From assembly GCA_964619555.1 (NCBI GenBank), contig CAZUDV010000010.1:1-64000 (forward strand): a DNA stretch of 64,000 nt, written 5' to 3'. Positions 33,457 to 43,584 of this stretch are shown here, in pieces; the first letter of the stretch is position 1, and every line of letters begins with the position of its first letter. The DNA is from JAGOPY01 sp964619555. Lineage in GTDB: Bacteria; Bacteroidota; Bacteroidia; Bacteroidales; JAGOPY01. The translations under genes were made by a program, and so were the position numbers. A model generated the notes under the pieces. The model was not told the origin of the DNA. It saw only the letters and a program-made list of their open reading frames with translations, and made no database searches.

Positions 33457-36432
33457 TTAAGGTTTAAGCTTGTAAATCACGCCCAGGTTCTTCTTCCCGT
33501 CAATCTCCACCATCACGGGTTTCTCAAACCTTATGTGACGAATGTTCTCATCTTCATATACGGCCGGGAACTGTTTCAGGTATTCCAGGTCGTAATATCC
33601 ATCATTCATATAAGGATTGACCGTGAAATACCCGACTCTGAATGACGTCAGGTTCTGGAAAAAGTGCGTGCCCTGGCTGGGGTCAATGCGGTAATTCTCA
33701 AGTCCCGATTCCACAATTACCCGTGCAGCGGATATTTGCGGCCATTTGACCGGCACTCCCAGCCACGGATCCTGGCTCCCCCAGCGTCCGGGTCCTATCA
33801 GTATATAGTTTTTTTGCTCCAGTCTGAATTGTTCATTGAGCCGTCCCATTCGCTCAGCCAGTTCCTGGTTTTTAGCCGGGTTGAAAGACTCCGGTTTAAT
33901 ATAAACCAGATCGCAGATATCCTGTATAATTCCATTCCCCAGAGCTGACCGGGAGTAAACTACCGTGTCTTCCATGCTGACTGTCGCCAGGTCGGTCGAT
34001 ATGGTTTCCTTATTGTCGACGATCGGTCTTATCTGAAGGCAGTAAAACACTTTAGGGTCATTGGCCGGACGATTCAGATCTACTGCAAATTCAATCTCCA
34101 CCGGTTTTCCCATTTCTTTCTGCCCTATCTCGAGAATGTTCCTTAATATTTCCGCCAATGGAAAGAAATTATGTTTCAGGATATTGGAAAAGGTTACCAG
34201 TTTTTTGCCGTCATACCCTACTCCATCCCTGAGCACGCCGTTCTGAAGGTCATAGGTAGAGGCTACCCATTTGATCGACCCGTCGGCTTCTGCTTCTTTA
34301 ATGGGAAGCTTGAGAATATTGATCCCATCGTCAATATTGGGGCGGAACATTTCCGGATTCATGTCCAGGGCATAAAAATACTTTTGGGTTTCCCTCAGGG
34401 CCGCTTCAGGGGAATAAGTCTGAAGGACTCGTTTCGGGTATTTCGGGGAGAAATGCAGGGCTAATCCACCATCTACTATGTATTTCCCCAAACCCAGCGC
34501 CACGCTTGCCACACCATCCTCGGGGGTTTCCGGTTCGAGTGGGTAGAAATTGATCGACCTGGCCACGCCTGAGATCGAAGGATAAAACCTGGAACCATAT
34601 TTTGTCCCGGCAACTGTTTGCATGACAATGCCCATCTTCTCTTCATCGATGATATTGGAAGTTGCGGTCATGTAGGCCTTGCTTGCCTTGAAATAGGTCG
34701 ATGCATAAACGCTCTTGATCGCGTTGCTGAGCATTTCCATCATCAAACGTTCATTATCCGTAACATAGGGTACCATGTATGTCGAATAGATACCTGCAAA
34801 TGGCTGATAATGAGAATCTTCTAAAAGACTCGAAGACCGGACTGCAATGGGGGTCCGCACGTAAGAGATGAATGTATAAAGATCCTCATGGATCCGGAAA
34901 GGCAACCTGGCCTGTATGAATTCCTTCAGGATCTCTTCATCACTTCTGTCGGAAAGAGCAATATCATACAAATTATTTTCTTCCATGAATTCCGTGAACA
35001 CATCCGTACACAGCACGACAGTCCTGGGAATGGTGATAAACACGCCGGGCCATTTTTCCAGTATCCGGTTACGTTTTATCAGCATGTCGAGAAAAGCGAG
35101 ACCCCTGGCTTTTCCACCGATGGAACCATCTCCTATGCGCGTGAAGGTAAGGTACTCATCGAATCTTTCCCTGCGGAATTGTGCAATGACACCACGGGCT
35201 TTGCTAATGCGGAAGCTGGCAATAGCATCAAAAAGGTATCTTCTGACTTCGTCCAGGTCATTGAAGTCGTCCAGGGTAATGTCGACCAGCATTTCTGCAA
35301 GCGGAAATAGAGCCCGGGCCCTCATCCATTTCGACATCTGGTTGCGCTTTAACTGATAACGCAGCGCATCATCGGGAACCTGGAATAACAGCTCCTGAAT
35401 ACTTTTCAGGTCAGTAGCCCTGGCGATCTCATCCCCTGTCTCGGGATCTATGAACACAAAATCTCCGAAGGCGAAATACTCCCGGATATAATTCTTAAGC
35501 TCAACGGAAATCGTCTTGGAATTCTTATTGATAAATCCGACTTTCAGTTTTGCGGCAAGGTCTTCACCTTCCTTATCCGACGATTGAAGGAGGATCGGCA
35601 TAAAGGGATCATCCCGCTGGACCTTCTCGCACAGCTTGACTCCCGCATACTTATCCTGTTGACCGTTTCTCGGGTAACTCATATCCGAAATGATGCCCAG
35701 CAGGTTTCGCTTGTATTTTTCATACAACCCAAGAGCCTCCTCATAGGTTGTGGCCAGCATGATCTTTGGCCTGCCGCGCATGCGCAACATCATCTGGTGC
35801 TCATTAAGCCCTTCCGTCATAAAATCCTTCGATTGCTTGAAAATGATTTTGTACATGTTGGGCAGGTAACTGGAATAGAACCGGATGGAGTCTTCAACCA
35901 GGAGGATGGCCTGAACGCCCACTTCCCTGATATCGTGATCCACATTCATTTTATCTTCGATCAGCTTGATGATAGCCAGAAGTAGATCAGCATTTCCAAG
36001 CCAGCTGAATACATAGTCGATGGCGCTTTTGCTGGAATCGGTCAATTTCAGGGTAACCTCGCGGGAAAAAGGCGTAAGCACGACGATAGGGATTACAGGG
36101 TATTTACCCTTGATTTTTTCCGCCAGGCTGAAGGTGTCCATCTCCTCGGAGCTGAGCATGACAACCACCAGATCTATTTTTTCTTCCTTGAGGAGGTGGA
36201 ACGATTGTTCTTCCGATGAGGCCAGGATAAATTGCGGCGGATACCTTAAATTGAGCGAAACATATTCAATGAAGATCTGTTCATCGATCCTGCCGTCGTC
36301 CTCTAATACAAAGGCATCATAAGCGCTGGATATGAGCAGGACATGATAAATTCTTCTGCGCATCAGCTTCTGGAAGGAAGTATCGCTGAAGTAATATTTT
36401 GGAGCACGGTATCCGACACTGGTGTATGGCAT
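33457..36432 (-). CDS. Two-receiver/ATP-grasp fusion related to PEP synthase N-terminal domain (paralogue A)
   Basis: 991 aa. Residues 29-165 form a receiver-like fold lacking acidic-pocket residues. Residues 170-318 form a second receiver with a complete set: ED of VEDS at 179-182, phospho-Asp D250, S284 and K303. From about 436 the protein is a PEP/pyruvate-dikinase N-terminal ATP-grasp domain: GSIGGKARGLAF, AVRSSSLLEDS at 530-540, then VEIEFAVDL and FYCLQIRPI. The phosphohistidine and PEP/pyruvate barrel domains of true PEP synthase are missing, so PEP synthase activity is unlikely. A distinctive segment at 880-940 (GPGRWG...GVPVKW...ISAARVIVE) closes the protein. A paralogue lies at 44453-47902 and both flank a redox operon. 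Confidence 0.85.
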   Translation of the reverse strand: MPYTSVGYRAPKYYFSDTSFQKLMRRRIYHVLLISSAYDAFVLEDDGRIDEQIFIEYVSLNLRYPPQFILASSEEQSFHLLKEEKIDLVVVMLSSEEMDTFSLAEKIKGKYPVIPIVVLTPFSREVTLKLTDSSKSAIDYVFSWLGNADLLLAIIKLIEDKMNVDHDIREVGVQAILLVEDSIRFYSSYLPNMYKIIFKQSKDFMTEGLNEHQMMLRMRGRPKIMLATTYEEALGLYEKYKRNLLGIISDMSYPRNGQQDKYAGVKLCEKVQRDDPFMPILLQSSDKEGEDLAAKLKVGFINKNSKTISVELKNYIREYFAFGDFVFIDPETGDEIARATDLKSIQELLFQVPDDALRYQLKRNQMSKWMRARALFPLAEMLVDITLDDFNDLDEVRRYLFDAIASFRISKARGVIAQFRRERFDEYLTFTRIGDGSIGGKARGLAFLDMLIKRNRILEKWPGVFITIPRTVVLCTDVFTEFMEENNLYDIALSDRSDEEILKEFIQARLPFRIHEDLYTFISYVRTPIAVRSSSLLEDSHYQPFAGIYSTYMVPYVTDNERLMMEMLSNAIKSVYASTYFKASKAYMTATSNIIDEEKMGIVMQTVAGTKYGSRFYPSISGVARSINFYPLEPETPEDGVASVALGLGKYIVDGGLALHFSPKYPKRVLQTYSPEAALRETQKYFYALDMNPEMFRPNIDDGINILKLPIKEAEADGSIKWVASTYDLQNGVLRDGVGYDGKKLVTFSNILKHNFFPLAEILRNILEIGQKEMGKPVEIEFAVDLNRPANDPKVFYCLQIRPIVDNKETISTDLATVSMEDTVVYSRSALGNGIIQDICDLVYIKPESFNPAKNQELAERMGRLNEQFRLEQKNYILIGPGRWGSQDPWLGVPVKWPQISAARVIVESGLENYRIDPSQGTHFFQNLTSFRVGYFTVNPYMNDGYYDLEYLKQFPAVYEDENIRHIRFEKPVMVEIDGKKNLGVIYKLKP

Positions 36433-36461
36433 GCAGGGATTTTAATTTGTAAGAGAATTAG

Positions 36462-36469
36462 CAAATTTA
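36462..36469 (-). promoter_or_regulatory. -7 box for paralogue A
   Basis: On the minus strand the sequence reads TAAATTTG, an exact TAnnTTTG match. A CAAA/TTTG at 36494-36497 could be a -33 element with a long 24-nt spacer. The leader would be about 23 nt. Confidence 0.5.
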
Positions 36470-36507
36470 ATCAATATAATACTTAACTTGAGCCAAATTT
36501 CATTTGT

Positions 36508-36963
36508 ATGGATAACCTCAATCTCAACCAGACATCGCTCTTTTACCTGGGTATCATCCAGCGCTGGGCAAAGATCATTTCGATCATTATGTTTGTCATG
36601 ATCGGTTTCATGATCCTTTTTGGCATCCTGATGAGTGTGATCATGAAAGGGCTCGTGGCCACCGAAATGCCATCCCCCATGCCCTTTCCGGCAGGCGCAA
36701 TGGCGTTGATGTACGTACTGATGGCCCTGATCTATTTTTTCCCGACTTATTACTTATACCGCTTTTCCGAGTTTCTCGGACATGCACTCTCCAGCAATTC
36801 TGAAGAAATGCTGGCAAATTCCTTCGATTTCCTGAAAAAACATTACAACTTCATCGGGGTCCTGATGATCATCGGAATAGTATTTATGGCACTGGCTTTC
36901 ATCGTGGCGATATTTGCCGGCATCCTGGGAATGGGGGCAGCGACGGGGGGAGAGTTTCTATAA
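36508..36963 (+). CDS. DUF5362-type membrane protein
   Basis: 151 aa. Hydrophobic segments at about 21-48, 62-85 and 110-145, with WAKIISIIMFVMIGFMILFG and a soluble SEFLGHALSSNSEEMLANSF loop between the second and third, match the Bacteroidota DUF5362 family. Function unknown. It is divergent from the two-receiver protein. Its stop lies 8 bp from a convergent T9SS-exported gene. Confidence 0.8.
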   Translation: MDNLNLNQTSLFYLGIIQRWAKIISIIMFVMIGFMILFGILMSVIMKGLVATEMPSPMPFPAGAMALMYVLMALIYFFPTYYLYRFSEFLGHALSSNSEEMLANSFDFLKKHYNFIGVLMIIGIVFMALAFIVAIFAGILGMGAATGGEFL

Positions 36964-36971
36964 GACTTTCT

Positions 36972-37571
36972 TCAGTAAGCCACTAGCTTGCCATTAAAAA
37001 TCATTTTATCAGATTTTATAACCCTGTATATAAAAAGGCCCATGCCCAGGTTTTTCTGACTTATTATAAATTCATCTCCTCTCGTTTGCCTTTGCAATAC
37101 TTTCTTTCCCTGGGTATTAAAGATCATCAAAGTATGTTCTTCATCATTCATATTTTCAAACTTTAACCGTACCAAATCGGATGCAGGATTTGGTGCCAGA
37201 ATGAATCCTTCTTCATTGAACCGGATGAATTCGACGGACCTTGGCGAGGTGAATCCGTATTGACCGAGCATTAGGCGATAGAAAACCTGGCGGTTGGGTA
37301 ATGGATTTGTATCAAAAAAATCATAGGTAATGGATGCGTCCGGGCTTCCGCATATACCTCCGATCAATCCAATCCGGTTATAAGACGATCCGTCTTCCGA
37401 TCTTTCCACATAAGTATCCTCGCACGTATTCCCTTTTTCTATTGTCCAACGCAGCAATACCTCATCTCCTGCCTGTGTGGCGAAGAATTTCGACAGGATA
37501 AAATCCGCTTCCTGGGCCTGGATATTTATAAAAGCACCCCCTAAAAGTAAAATGGAGATAAACCTGATCAT
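36972..37571 (-). CDS. T9SS-exported protein with type A sorting tail
   Basis: 199 aa with a signal peptide (about 1-19, ending NIQAQ) and a beta-rich middle region. The last 80 residues are a por-secretion-system C-terminal domain: APNPASDLVRLKF, LMIFNTQGKKV, and MGLFIYRV. It should be secreted by the type IX system and possibly surface-attached. A strong AGGAGGG ribosome-binding site lies directly before the ATG, unusual for this phylum. It follows the ferritin-family gene on the minus strand. Cargo function unknown. Confidence 0.9.
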   Translation of the reverse strand: MIRFISILLLGGAFINIQAQEADFILSKFFATQAGDEVLLRWTIEKGNTCEDTYVERSEDGSSYNRIGLIGGICGSPDASITYDFFDTNPLPNRQVFYRLMLGQYGFTSPRSVEFIRFNEEGFILAPNPASDLVRLKFENMNDEEHTLMIFNTQGKKVLQRQTRGDEFIISQKNLGMGLFIYRVIKSDKMIFNGKLVAY

Positions 37572-37611
37572 ACCCTCCTAACAAATGAGGGAGATTTTGG
37601 TTTATATGGGG

Positions 37612-38067
37612 TTAGTTTTCACGAAGCACAAATTCATCGTACTCCAGTTCGAAACGGAGTTTGTGCCTGGATTCTTCCATGGCCAGGGCTTCGAAAATTC
37701 CCTTCAATTCCGCATTCGGGGCTCGCTCTGCCAGGTTGGAATAAAGTTTAAAAGCTGCCTTTTCCCGCTTCATGGCAACCACCAATGCTTCTTCGTAGGT
37801 TAGCTTTCCAACAGGCTTAACTTCAACAATGTAATCGCCTATTTTCAGATCAGTCACCCCTTGCTTCGGCAATGTAAATACCCCTTCTTCACGGATCCTG
37901 GTAAGCCGCTGCTTATGCCTGATCTCCTCTTCGGCAAATTCGATGAAAACTTTCTTCATCTCTTCTGAATGAGCCTCATGGGCAAGCCCGGAATAAAAAT
38001 CAACTGCTTTTTGCTCCTGCTCAATGGCGAATGAGAGGATGTCATCGATGTTCTTAAACTCCTTCAT
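37612..38067 (-). CDS. Rubrerythrin-like diiron protein (ferritin family)
   Basis: 151 aa. The four-helix bundle carries paired metal-ligand motifs: FAEEEIRHKQRL and ALAMEESRHKLRFELEYDE, each with ExxH, plus Glu in the first and third helices (AIEQEQKAVDFY and VAMKREKAAFKLY). No C-terminal rubredoxin domain is present. It likely acts in peroxide reduction or oxygen protection. Its start overlaps the end of the 1242-aa NuoG-like gene by 14 nt, so it probably belongs to the same operon. Confidence 0.9.
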   Translation of the reverse strand: MKEFKNIDDILSFAIEQEQKAVDFYSGLAHEAHSEEMKKVFIEFAEEEIRHKQRLTRIREEGVFTLPKQGVTDLKIGDYIVEVKPVGKLTYEEALVVAMKREKAAFKLYSNLAERAPNAELKGIFEALAMEESRHKLRFELEYDEFVLREN

Positions 38068-41000
38068 AAACGTTCACTTTTGCGTTTTCTAATGCGGATT
38101 CGAACTCCTCGTCAAATCGTTTTACGATAGAATCGCACCCATGTTCAAACAACCGTGCAGGATTGTCTTGCAGGGTCAAATTGAAAACAAACTTTTTACC
38201 GTCGATGGCGGAGGAAAGAAGCGAATGCGCCTCAGTGAGCACCTCATTCACATCAGCCACCTGCTCAACTCCGAGCGCCTTCAGTAATGCAGCAAATTGC
38301 CGAACCCCTGAATGTTTGACTTTAGGTTCGAAAAGCGCTTCAAACTGCTGTATCACCCGCTGGGTATTCGTAAAACTCCCCCCGGATTCGATTGGTAATG
38401 AAGCCGGCAGAATGAGACCGGCAAGCCTGGCCGTTCGGGTCATAAAGTAATCCTGAACTACCACGAACTCTTTATCCGTCAACCAACTAGAAACAATATC
38501 CTCCTGGACTGAACATCCGACCGGATCCTCACCGAAAATGAATGTATTTTTTATAGAGCCCGTTTCAAGCTGAACCACAAAATCATCGTACACTTTATCG
38601 GGCAGCTGGTCAATCTTCCACGACTTACAAAGCTTTATTCTGAAGTCGTCATCTAAAATTGAATTACCCCCAATCCCATACAAAGGGCAGACCCCCATAT
38701 CGATGATTCCCTGGCTGTTATTTTTCTCCTTGAGTGAAATCAAACCGCTTGCCGTTTTTCCCAGTTTCCCCGTGATCATAGCCAGATTAAAGAGCTCAGT
38801 ACAAGCATTGGAGGATAATTCCTTCTCGGAGAATACAATGACTGCATTCTGTTCAAGGTTATAGCGGTTTGCAAAATCTATCACATCAACTATATTCGAT
38901 GTTCCGGCAGCTTTGATCAGATCTTCGAAATTTTCCTTTAAAAGTTCAGTCCTGTACTTTTCGAAACCGGAGCAATTGTCGCGGATAAACATTGAATTCT
39001 GAAGGTTGTTGGCAACCAGGTAATAATTCACTGCTTTGATGAAATGGAAATAAGATTTGATAACCGATACCTCCTTCATCTTATAAGCCATGGAACTGTT
39101 CTTATTAGTAGTAACAAGCTCCACCGGCAATCCCTTTTTAAATTGCAGGTTATAAATTACAAATCCTGCGACAGCATGATCTTTGTTGATTTCAGTACCA
39201 ATCAGGATCACCCTGCCAGCTCCCTTCAACTGTTCAAAAGGTACATTTGAAAGAGAGTTTTTCCGGTAACCTTCCCCACGTTCAAGATAATGGAAACTGG
39301 TGATGTTATTGGTCTTTGCTCCTGCTCTTGCGAGTTTTTGTGCCAGGTATAATTCTTCATTGGTCAGTCTCGCGCCTGCAAAGAACAGGTTCTCATCCGG
39401 TCTGACCGCCCGTATCCGTTTCACGATTTCATCATAGGCCGTTTCGAACGAAATTTCCTCGAACCGTCCGTTGATCTTCATCAACGGGCTGGTGATCCGG
39501 CCCCTGTCATTCAGGTAACCGTATCCGAATTTTGGATACCGGCAGAGGTTTCCGTCTGTGTTCACCTGGCCTTCGACGCCCGAAACATGCATAACGAACT
39601 GGCTCTTATGGTCCAGTGAAATTTTACATCCTACGGAGCAATAGTTGCATATGGTTTCCGCCTTTTCCAGTTTGACAGGCCCTGGCTTGAATGGAACGTT
39701 CTCCCCCAGTGCTCCGGTAGGGCAGGTACTCAGGCAGAGTCCGCAGGATTCACAAAAAGTGTCCTGCAAAGCGTTGCCCATGCTGGGGGCCAGGTGTGTT
39801 TCAAATCCCCGGTTGACAAGCCCCAGTGCATTGGCTCCCACTACTTCACGGCATATTCGGATGCACCGGCTGCAAAGGATGCATTTGTTGCTGTCGATCT
39901 CGATATAAGGATGCCGGAAATCAATATTGTATGCCTTGAAATCCCCGCCGTATCCTTTCTGGTCAGCTTCATATTCGGTGCAATATCTCTTCAGATCGCA
40001 GGTAAACAGGGCATTACAGCCACATTCCAGGCAACGTTGCGTTTCGTGGTAAGCAATCTCTTCTGAAGCATAACCCAGTTCCACTTCCCGGAAATTCAAT
40101 CTGTCCTTCGGATCGAGTGTAGGCATCTCTTCCCTCTGCTGGGTCCTGTATGATCCCTTATAATCCTCCGGTAACTGTGGTTTAAAATTATCCCGCCTGC
40201 TTATAAATTCCTTTTTCTGTGGCTGTACCGGCAAGCCCATTAAATACTGGTGGCAACTCTTGGAGGCCTTCCTTGCCTGGGCAATTGCTTCGATAAGGGT
40301 GGCCGGGCCCGTGACGCCGTCACCGGCCGCAAACACTGACGGAATCCCTGTTTGAAGCGTATTCGGATCAGCTTCCAGGTCACCCCATCGGTTTGCCTTA
40401 ACTTCTCCTTTTTCCGCATTGGCTTTAATATCATCCAGAAAATCAGCCACGGTTTTCTGACCGATCGCTGCCAGAATAAAATCCACTTCCACATCGAATT
40501 CTGAACCCTCTACCGGCACCGGTCTTCGGCGACCGGATGCATCGGGTTCCCCCAGTTCCATCTTAAGGCAGGTTACGCTTTTCACCTGTCCATTGTCATT
40601 TTTATTGACCCTGCTGGGATTGGTCAGAAACATGTATTCAACGCCTTCCAGCTTCGATTCATGGATTTCGATAGGGTTGGCAGGCATCTCTTTTTCTGTT
40701 CGGCGGTAGATAACATACACTTTGCCTGCGCCGCAACGTATCGCGCTGCGGCAACAGTCCATCGCGGTATTGCCCCCTCCGATGACAGCTACTTTCCTGC
40801 CGGTGAAATCGTACCTTTTACCGGTGATTTCCATACTTTTCAAAAAGTCGATGCCTGAGAAAACATTTTCTGCATCCTCTCCTTCGCATCCAATGCCAGT
40901 TCCTTTCTGGGAACCAATGGCCAGGATCAAGGCATCATAACGATTCCTGATATCCTTGTATGATATATCCGAACCAAACCTGGTATTGAAAGTAATCCTG

Positions 41001-41782
41001 ACTCCCATTTCCGTTATGTTATCCACTTCTTTCTGCAACAGGTCGTTAGGAAGGCGGTACTCTGGAATCCCATAACGCAGCCAGCCGCCAGCCGCCGGGC
41101 TTGCCTCGAAAATATCCACCTGATGACCTTCCTTTTGAAGGAAGAAACCGCAGGACAATCCGGCAGGCCCAGCACCAATGACAGCAACTTTTTTCCCGGT
41201 GGATGGTGCGATTTCCGGCTTCCACTTATCCCCGGAATTGATGTCAATGTCGCTGGCAAATCTCTTAAGATAGTCTATCCCTACTGCAGCACCCTCGTCG
41301 AGCAGATTCCGGCGGCAGGCAACTTCACACGGACGGACACAAACACGACCGCAAATAGCTGGCAACGGGTTGGTCTCCTTGATCAATGCCACGGCATCAT
41401 GATATCGTCTTTTTTCGATCAGACTAATATATCCCTGCACATCCACTCCGGCCGGACAGGTTTGTTTGCAAGGGCCGATGCAATCGGCATAGTGATTGCT
41501 CACCAGCAGGTCCAGGGCCGTTTTCCGGGCCTTATGAATCTTTTCATTATCCGTGGTAATCTTCATCCCCTCCGCAATACGCGTGGAGCAGGAGGGTTGA
41601 AGCCCCCGCATCCCTTCAATTTCCACAACGCAAAGGTAACAAGAGGTATAAGGTTCCAGCCTGGGATCATTGCAAAGCGTCGGAATCAAGATATTCTGGC
41701 GCCGGGCAAGTTCCAGGACGGTTTCTCCTTTGTTCCCGGAGATTATTTCACCGTTTAATATAATATTTACTTTCTCGCTCAT
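38054..41782 (-). CDS. NuoG-like FeS subunit with inserted GltD-type FAD/NAD(P)H module
   Basis: 1242 aa. In order: a [2Fe-2S] domain (C37, C48, C51, C65); a GltD/NfnB-type part with FeS cysteines C101, C105, C109, C144, C148, C152, C156; FAD motif GAGPAG (203-208); NAD(P) motif VAVIGGGNTAMDC; and AAGDGVTGPATL. Further FeS clusters follow, CILCSRCIRIC, CESCGLCLSTCP, and an FDH-like CNYCSVGC...LC cluster. A molybdopterin-oxidoreductase-like C-terminus follows, but the Cys/Sec-His catalytic segment of formate dehydrogenases is absent (HYLERGEG stands there). Hydrogenase H-cluster motifs are also absent. With the NuoE- and NuoF-like neighbours it resembles the Stn-type NADH/NADPH/ferredoxin transhydrogenase (inference). 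Cytoplasmic. Confidence 0.85.
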   Translation of the reverse strand: MSEKVNIILNGEIISGNKGETVLELARRQNILIPTLCNDPRLEPYTSCYLCVVEIEGMRGLQPSCSTRIAEGMKITTDNEKIHKARKTALDLLVSNHYADCIGPCKQTCPAGVDVQGYISLIEKRRYHDAVALIKETNPLPAICGRVCVRPCEVACRRNLLDEGAAVGIDYLKRFASDIDINSGDKWKPEIAPSTGKKVAVIGAGPAGLSCGFFLQKEGHQVDIFEASPAAGGWLRYGIPEYRLPNDLLQKEVDNITEMGVRITFNTRFGSDISYKDIRNRYDALILAIGSQKGTGIGCEGEDAENVFSGIDFLKSMEITGKRYDFTGRKVAVIGGGNTAMDCCRSAIRCGAGKVYVIYRRTEKEMPANPIEIHESKLEGVEYMFLTNPSRVNKNDNGQVKSVTCLKMELGEPDASGRRRPVPVEGSEFDVEVDFILAAIGQKTVADFLDDIKANAEKGEVKANRWGDLEADPNTLQTGIPSVFAAGDGVTGPATLIEAIAQARKASKSCHQYLMGLPVQPQKKEFISRRDNFKPQLPEDYKGSYRTQQREEMPTLDPKDRLNFREVELGYASEEIAYHETQRCLECGCNALFTCDLKRYCTEYEADQKGYGGDFKAYNIDFRHPYIEIDSNKCILCSRCIRICREVVGANALGLVNRGFETHLAPSMGNALQDTFCESCGLCLSTCPTGALGENVPFKPGPVKLEKAETICNYCSVGCKISLDHKSQFVMHVSGVEGQVNTDGNLCRYPKFGYGYLNDRGRITSPLMKINGRFEEISFETAYDEIVKRIRAVRPDENLFFAGARLTNEELYLAQKLARAGAKTNNITSFHYLERGEGYRKNSLSNVPFEQLKGAGRVILIGTEINKDHAVAGFVIYNLQFKKGLPVELVTTNKNSSMAYKMKEVSVIKSYFHFIKAVNYYLVANNLQNSMFIRDNCSGFEKYRTELLKENFEDLIKAAGTSNIVDVIDFANRYNLEQNAVIVFSEKELSSNACTELFNLAMITGKLGKTASGLISLKEKNNSQGIIDMGVCPLYGIGGNSILDDDFRIKLCKSWKIDQLPDKVYDDFVVQLETGSIKNTFIFGEDPVGCSVQEDIVSSWLTDKEFVVVQDYFMTRTARLAGLILPASLPIESGGSFTNTQRVIQQFEALFEPKVKHSGVRQFAALLKALGVEQVADVNEVLTEAHSLLSSAIDGKKFVFNLTLQDNPARLFEHGCDSIVKRFDEEFESALENAKVNVYEGV

Positions 41783-41805
41783 GAGAGTTAAATTAGAAGT
41801 GGAGG

Positions 41806-43584
41806 TTAAGAAAGTTTAATGGCATCGAATTTACATTTCGTAAAACACATCCCACATTTGATACAATCTTCCTGTCGGATAAAATGTACCTGTTTCCGTT
41901 CGCCGTCAATGGCATTAACAGGGCAATTCCTGGCGCAGACCATACACCCGGTACATTTGTCGGGGATCACTTCATAAGTAAGCAACGATTTGCAGGCCTT
42001 TGCCGGGCATTTCTTGTCACGGATATGCGCTTCATATTCATGGCGGAAATAACGAATGGTAGTCAGGACAGGATTCGGAGCAGTTTGTCCCAGGCCGCAA
42101 AGGGAATTATCCTTTATTTCGTATGCCAGATCTTCCAGGCGTTGTATATCCCCTTCCTGTCCATTTCCTTCGGTGATGCGGGTAAGGATTTCCAGCATGC
42201 GTTTTGTTCCTATCCGGCAAAAGGTGCATTTTCCGCAGCTTTCTTTCTGGGTGAAATCCAGAAAGAATTTGGCGACATCCACCATGCAGGTATCTTCATC
42301 CATGACCACCATTCCTCCTGAACCCATGATCGCGCCGGTAGCATTGACAGAGTCATAGTCGACTATGGTATCAGACATATACTCCGGGATACAGCCTCCT
42401 GAAGGGCCGCCCATCTGGACTGCCTTGAACTTCCGGTCATTCTGTATGCCTCCGCCAAGTTTATAGATGATATCCCGGATCGTGATTCCCATCGGCACTT
42501 CCACCAGCCCGGAACGTTTGATCTTTCCGGCCAGGGCGAATACTTTTGTGCCTTTGCTTTTTTCAGTGCCGTATTTGGCATATTCAGCCGACCCATTGAG
42601 AATGATCCACGGGATATTGGCATACGTTTCGACGTTATTGATGTTTGTCGGGCGTTTCCAGAGCCCCGAAGCGGCCGGGAAAGGAGGACGCTTTCGCGGC
42701 ATTCCGCGTTCTCCTTCCACAGACGCGATCAATGCGGTTTCTTCGCCGCAAACAAATGCGCCGGCGCCTTCCTTGATAAAAATGTCGAAATTAAAGCCCT
42801 CCATACCGAGGATGGAACTTCCGAGGTACCCTTTCGCCCTGGCTTGTTCCAGTGCTATGTTCAGCCGTTTGATGGCCAACGGGTACTCTGCCCGGCAGTA
42901 TATCACGCCGCTGGTAGCTTCGATGGCAAAGGCCGCGATGATCATCCCTTCGATAACCGAATGAGGGTCACCTTCCAGGACGGAGCGGTCCATGAATGCC
43001 CCCGGATCGCCTTCATCGGCATTGCAAATGATGTACTTTTCCGGGGATTTGTTGTCATTTGCGAATTTCCATTTCAGCCCTGTCGGAAATCCCCCGCCTC
43101 CGCGGCCCCTGATACCGGACGAAAGAACTGTCTGGATCACCATGGCAGGTATCATTTTCTCTCCGACGATCTTCCGGATTGCCTGGTATCCTCCCCGTGC
43201 TTCATATTCCAAGATATTTTCAGGGTCGATATAACCGCAATTGCGAAGCACAATTTTAATCTGCGATTCCGTGAAAGTGTTATCCGATGTCTCAAATAAG
43301 TCGCTTTGCACTATGTATTCCCTGACCGGTGAATGCTGGTTCACATGCTTGTCGATCAGCTCGACAGCCCGTTCGGGGTCAATATTGCCATAGAGATACG
43401 ATCCGGTATCATCCATTATCTCAACCAGGGGTTCCCGATAGCACATTCCTATGCAGGATGTTTTCTTCAGCTCGAAATCAAGGTTTTCGGCTTCCTTCAG
43501 GGATTTGATCCTTTCGTAGACCTTTCCGGCGCCGGCTGCAATCCCGCAGCTTCCGAGCCCTACAATTACTTTAGTTTTTTCCAT
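41806..43584 (-). CDS. NuoF/HydB-like NADH- and FMN-binding FeS subunit
   Basis: 592 aa. A thioredoxin-like [2Fe-2S] domain (C13, C44, C48) is followed by the FMN/NADH domain with GIRGRGGGGFPTGLKW and GAGAFVCGEETALI. The NuoF [4Fe-4S] ligands are in ESCGKCTFC and SLCGLGQ. Two [4Fe-4S] ferredoxin motifs at the C-terminus, CTGCMVCARNCP and CIKCGMCFTKC, mark the bifurcating HydB type rather than complex I NuoF. It oxidises or reduces NAD(H) and passes electrons to the adjacent 1242-aa subunit. It starts 195 bp after NuoE, with a puzzling spacer. Confidence 0.93.
   Translation of the reverse strand: MEKTKVIVGLGSCGIAAGAGKVYERIKSLKEAENLDFELKKTSCIGMCYREPLVEIMDDTGSYLYGNIDPERAVELIDKHVNQHSPVREYIVQSDLFETSDNTFTESQIKIVLRNCGYIDPENILEYEARGGYQAIRKIVGEKMIPAMVIQTVLSSGIRGRGGGGFPTGLKWKFANDNKSPEKYIICNADEGDPGAFMDRSVLEGDPHSVIEGMIIAAFAIEATSGVIYCRAEYPLAIKRLNIALEQARAKGYLGSSILGMEGFNFDIFIKEGAGAFVCGEETALIASVEGERGMPRKRPPFPAASGLWKRPTNINNVETYANIPWIILNGSAEYAKYGTEKSKGTKVFALAGKIKRSGLVEVPMGITIRDIIYKLGGGIQNDRKFKAVQMGGPSGGCIPEYMSDTIVDYDSVNATGAIMGSGGMVVMDEDTCMVDVAKFFLDFTQKESCGKCTFCRIGTKRMLEILTRITEGNGQEGDIQRLEDLAYEIKDNSLCGLGQTAPNPVLTTIRYFRHEYEAHIRDKKCPAKACKSLLTYEVIPDKCTGCMVCARNCPVNAIDGERKQVHFIRQEDCIKCGMCFTKCKFDAIKLS

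Noticed and set aside
33457..36432. Phosphoenolpyruvate synthase
   Set aside because: Only the ATP-grasp half is present. The phosphohistidine and PEP/pyruvate-barrel domains are missing, and receivers precede it.
38054..41782. Formate dehydrogenase or iron-only hydrogenase catalytic subunit
   Set aside because: The Cys/Sec-His catalytic segment is absent and no H-cluster motif (such as TSCCPGW-type) is present.
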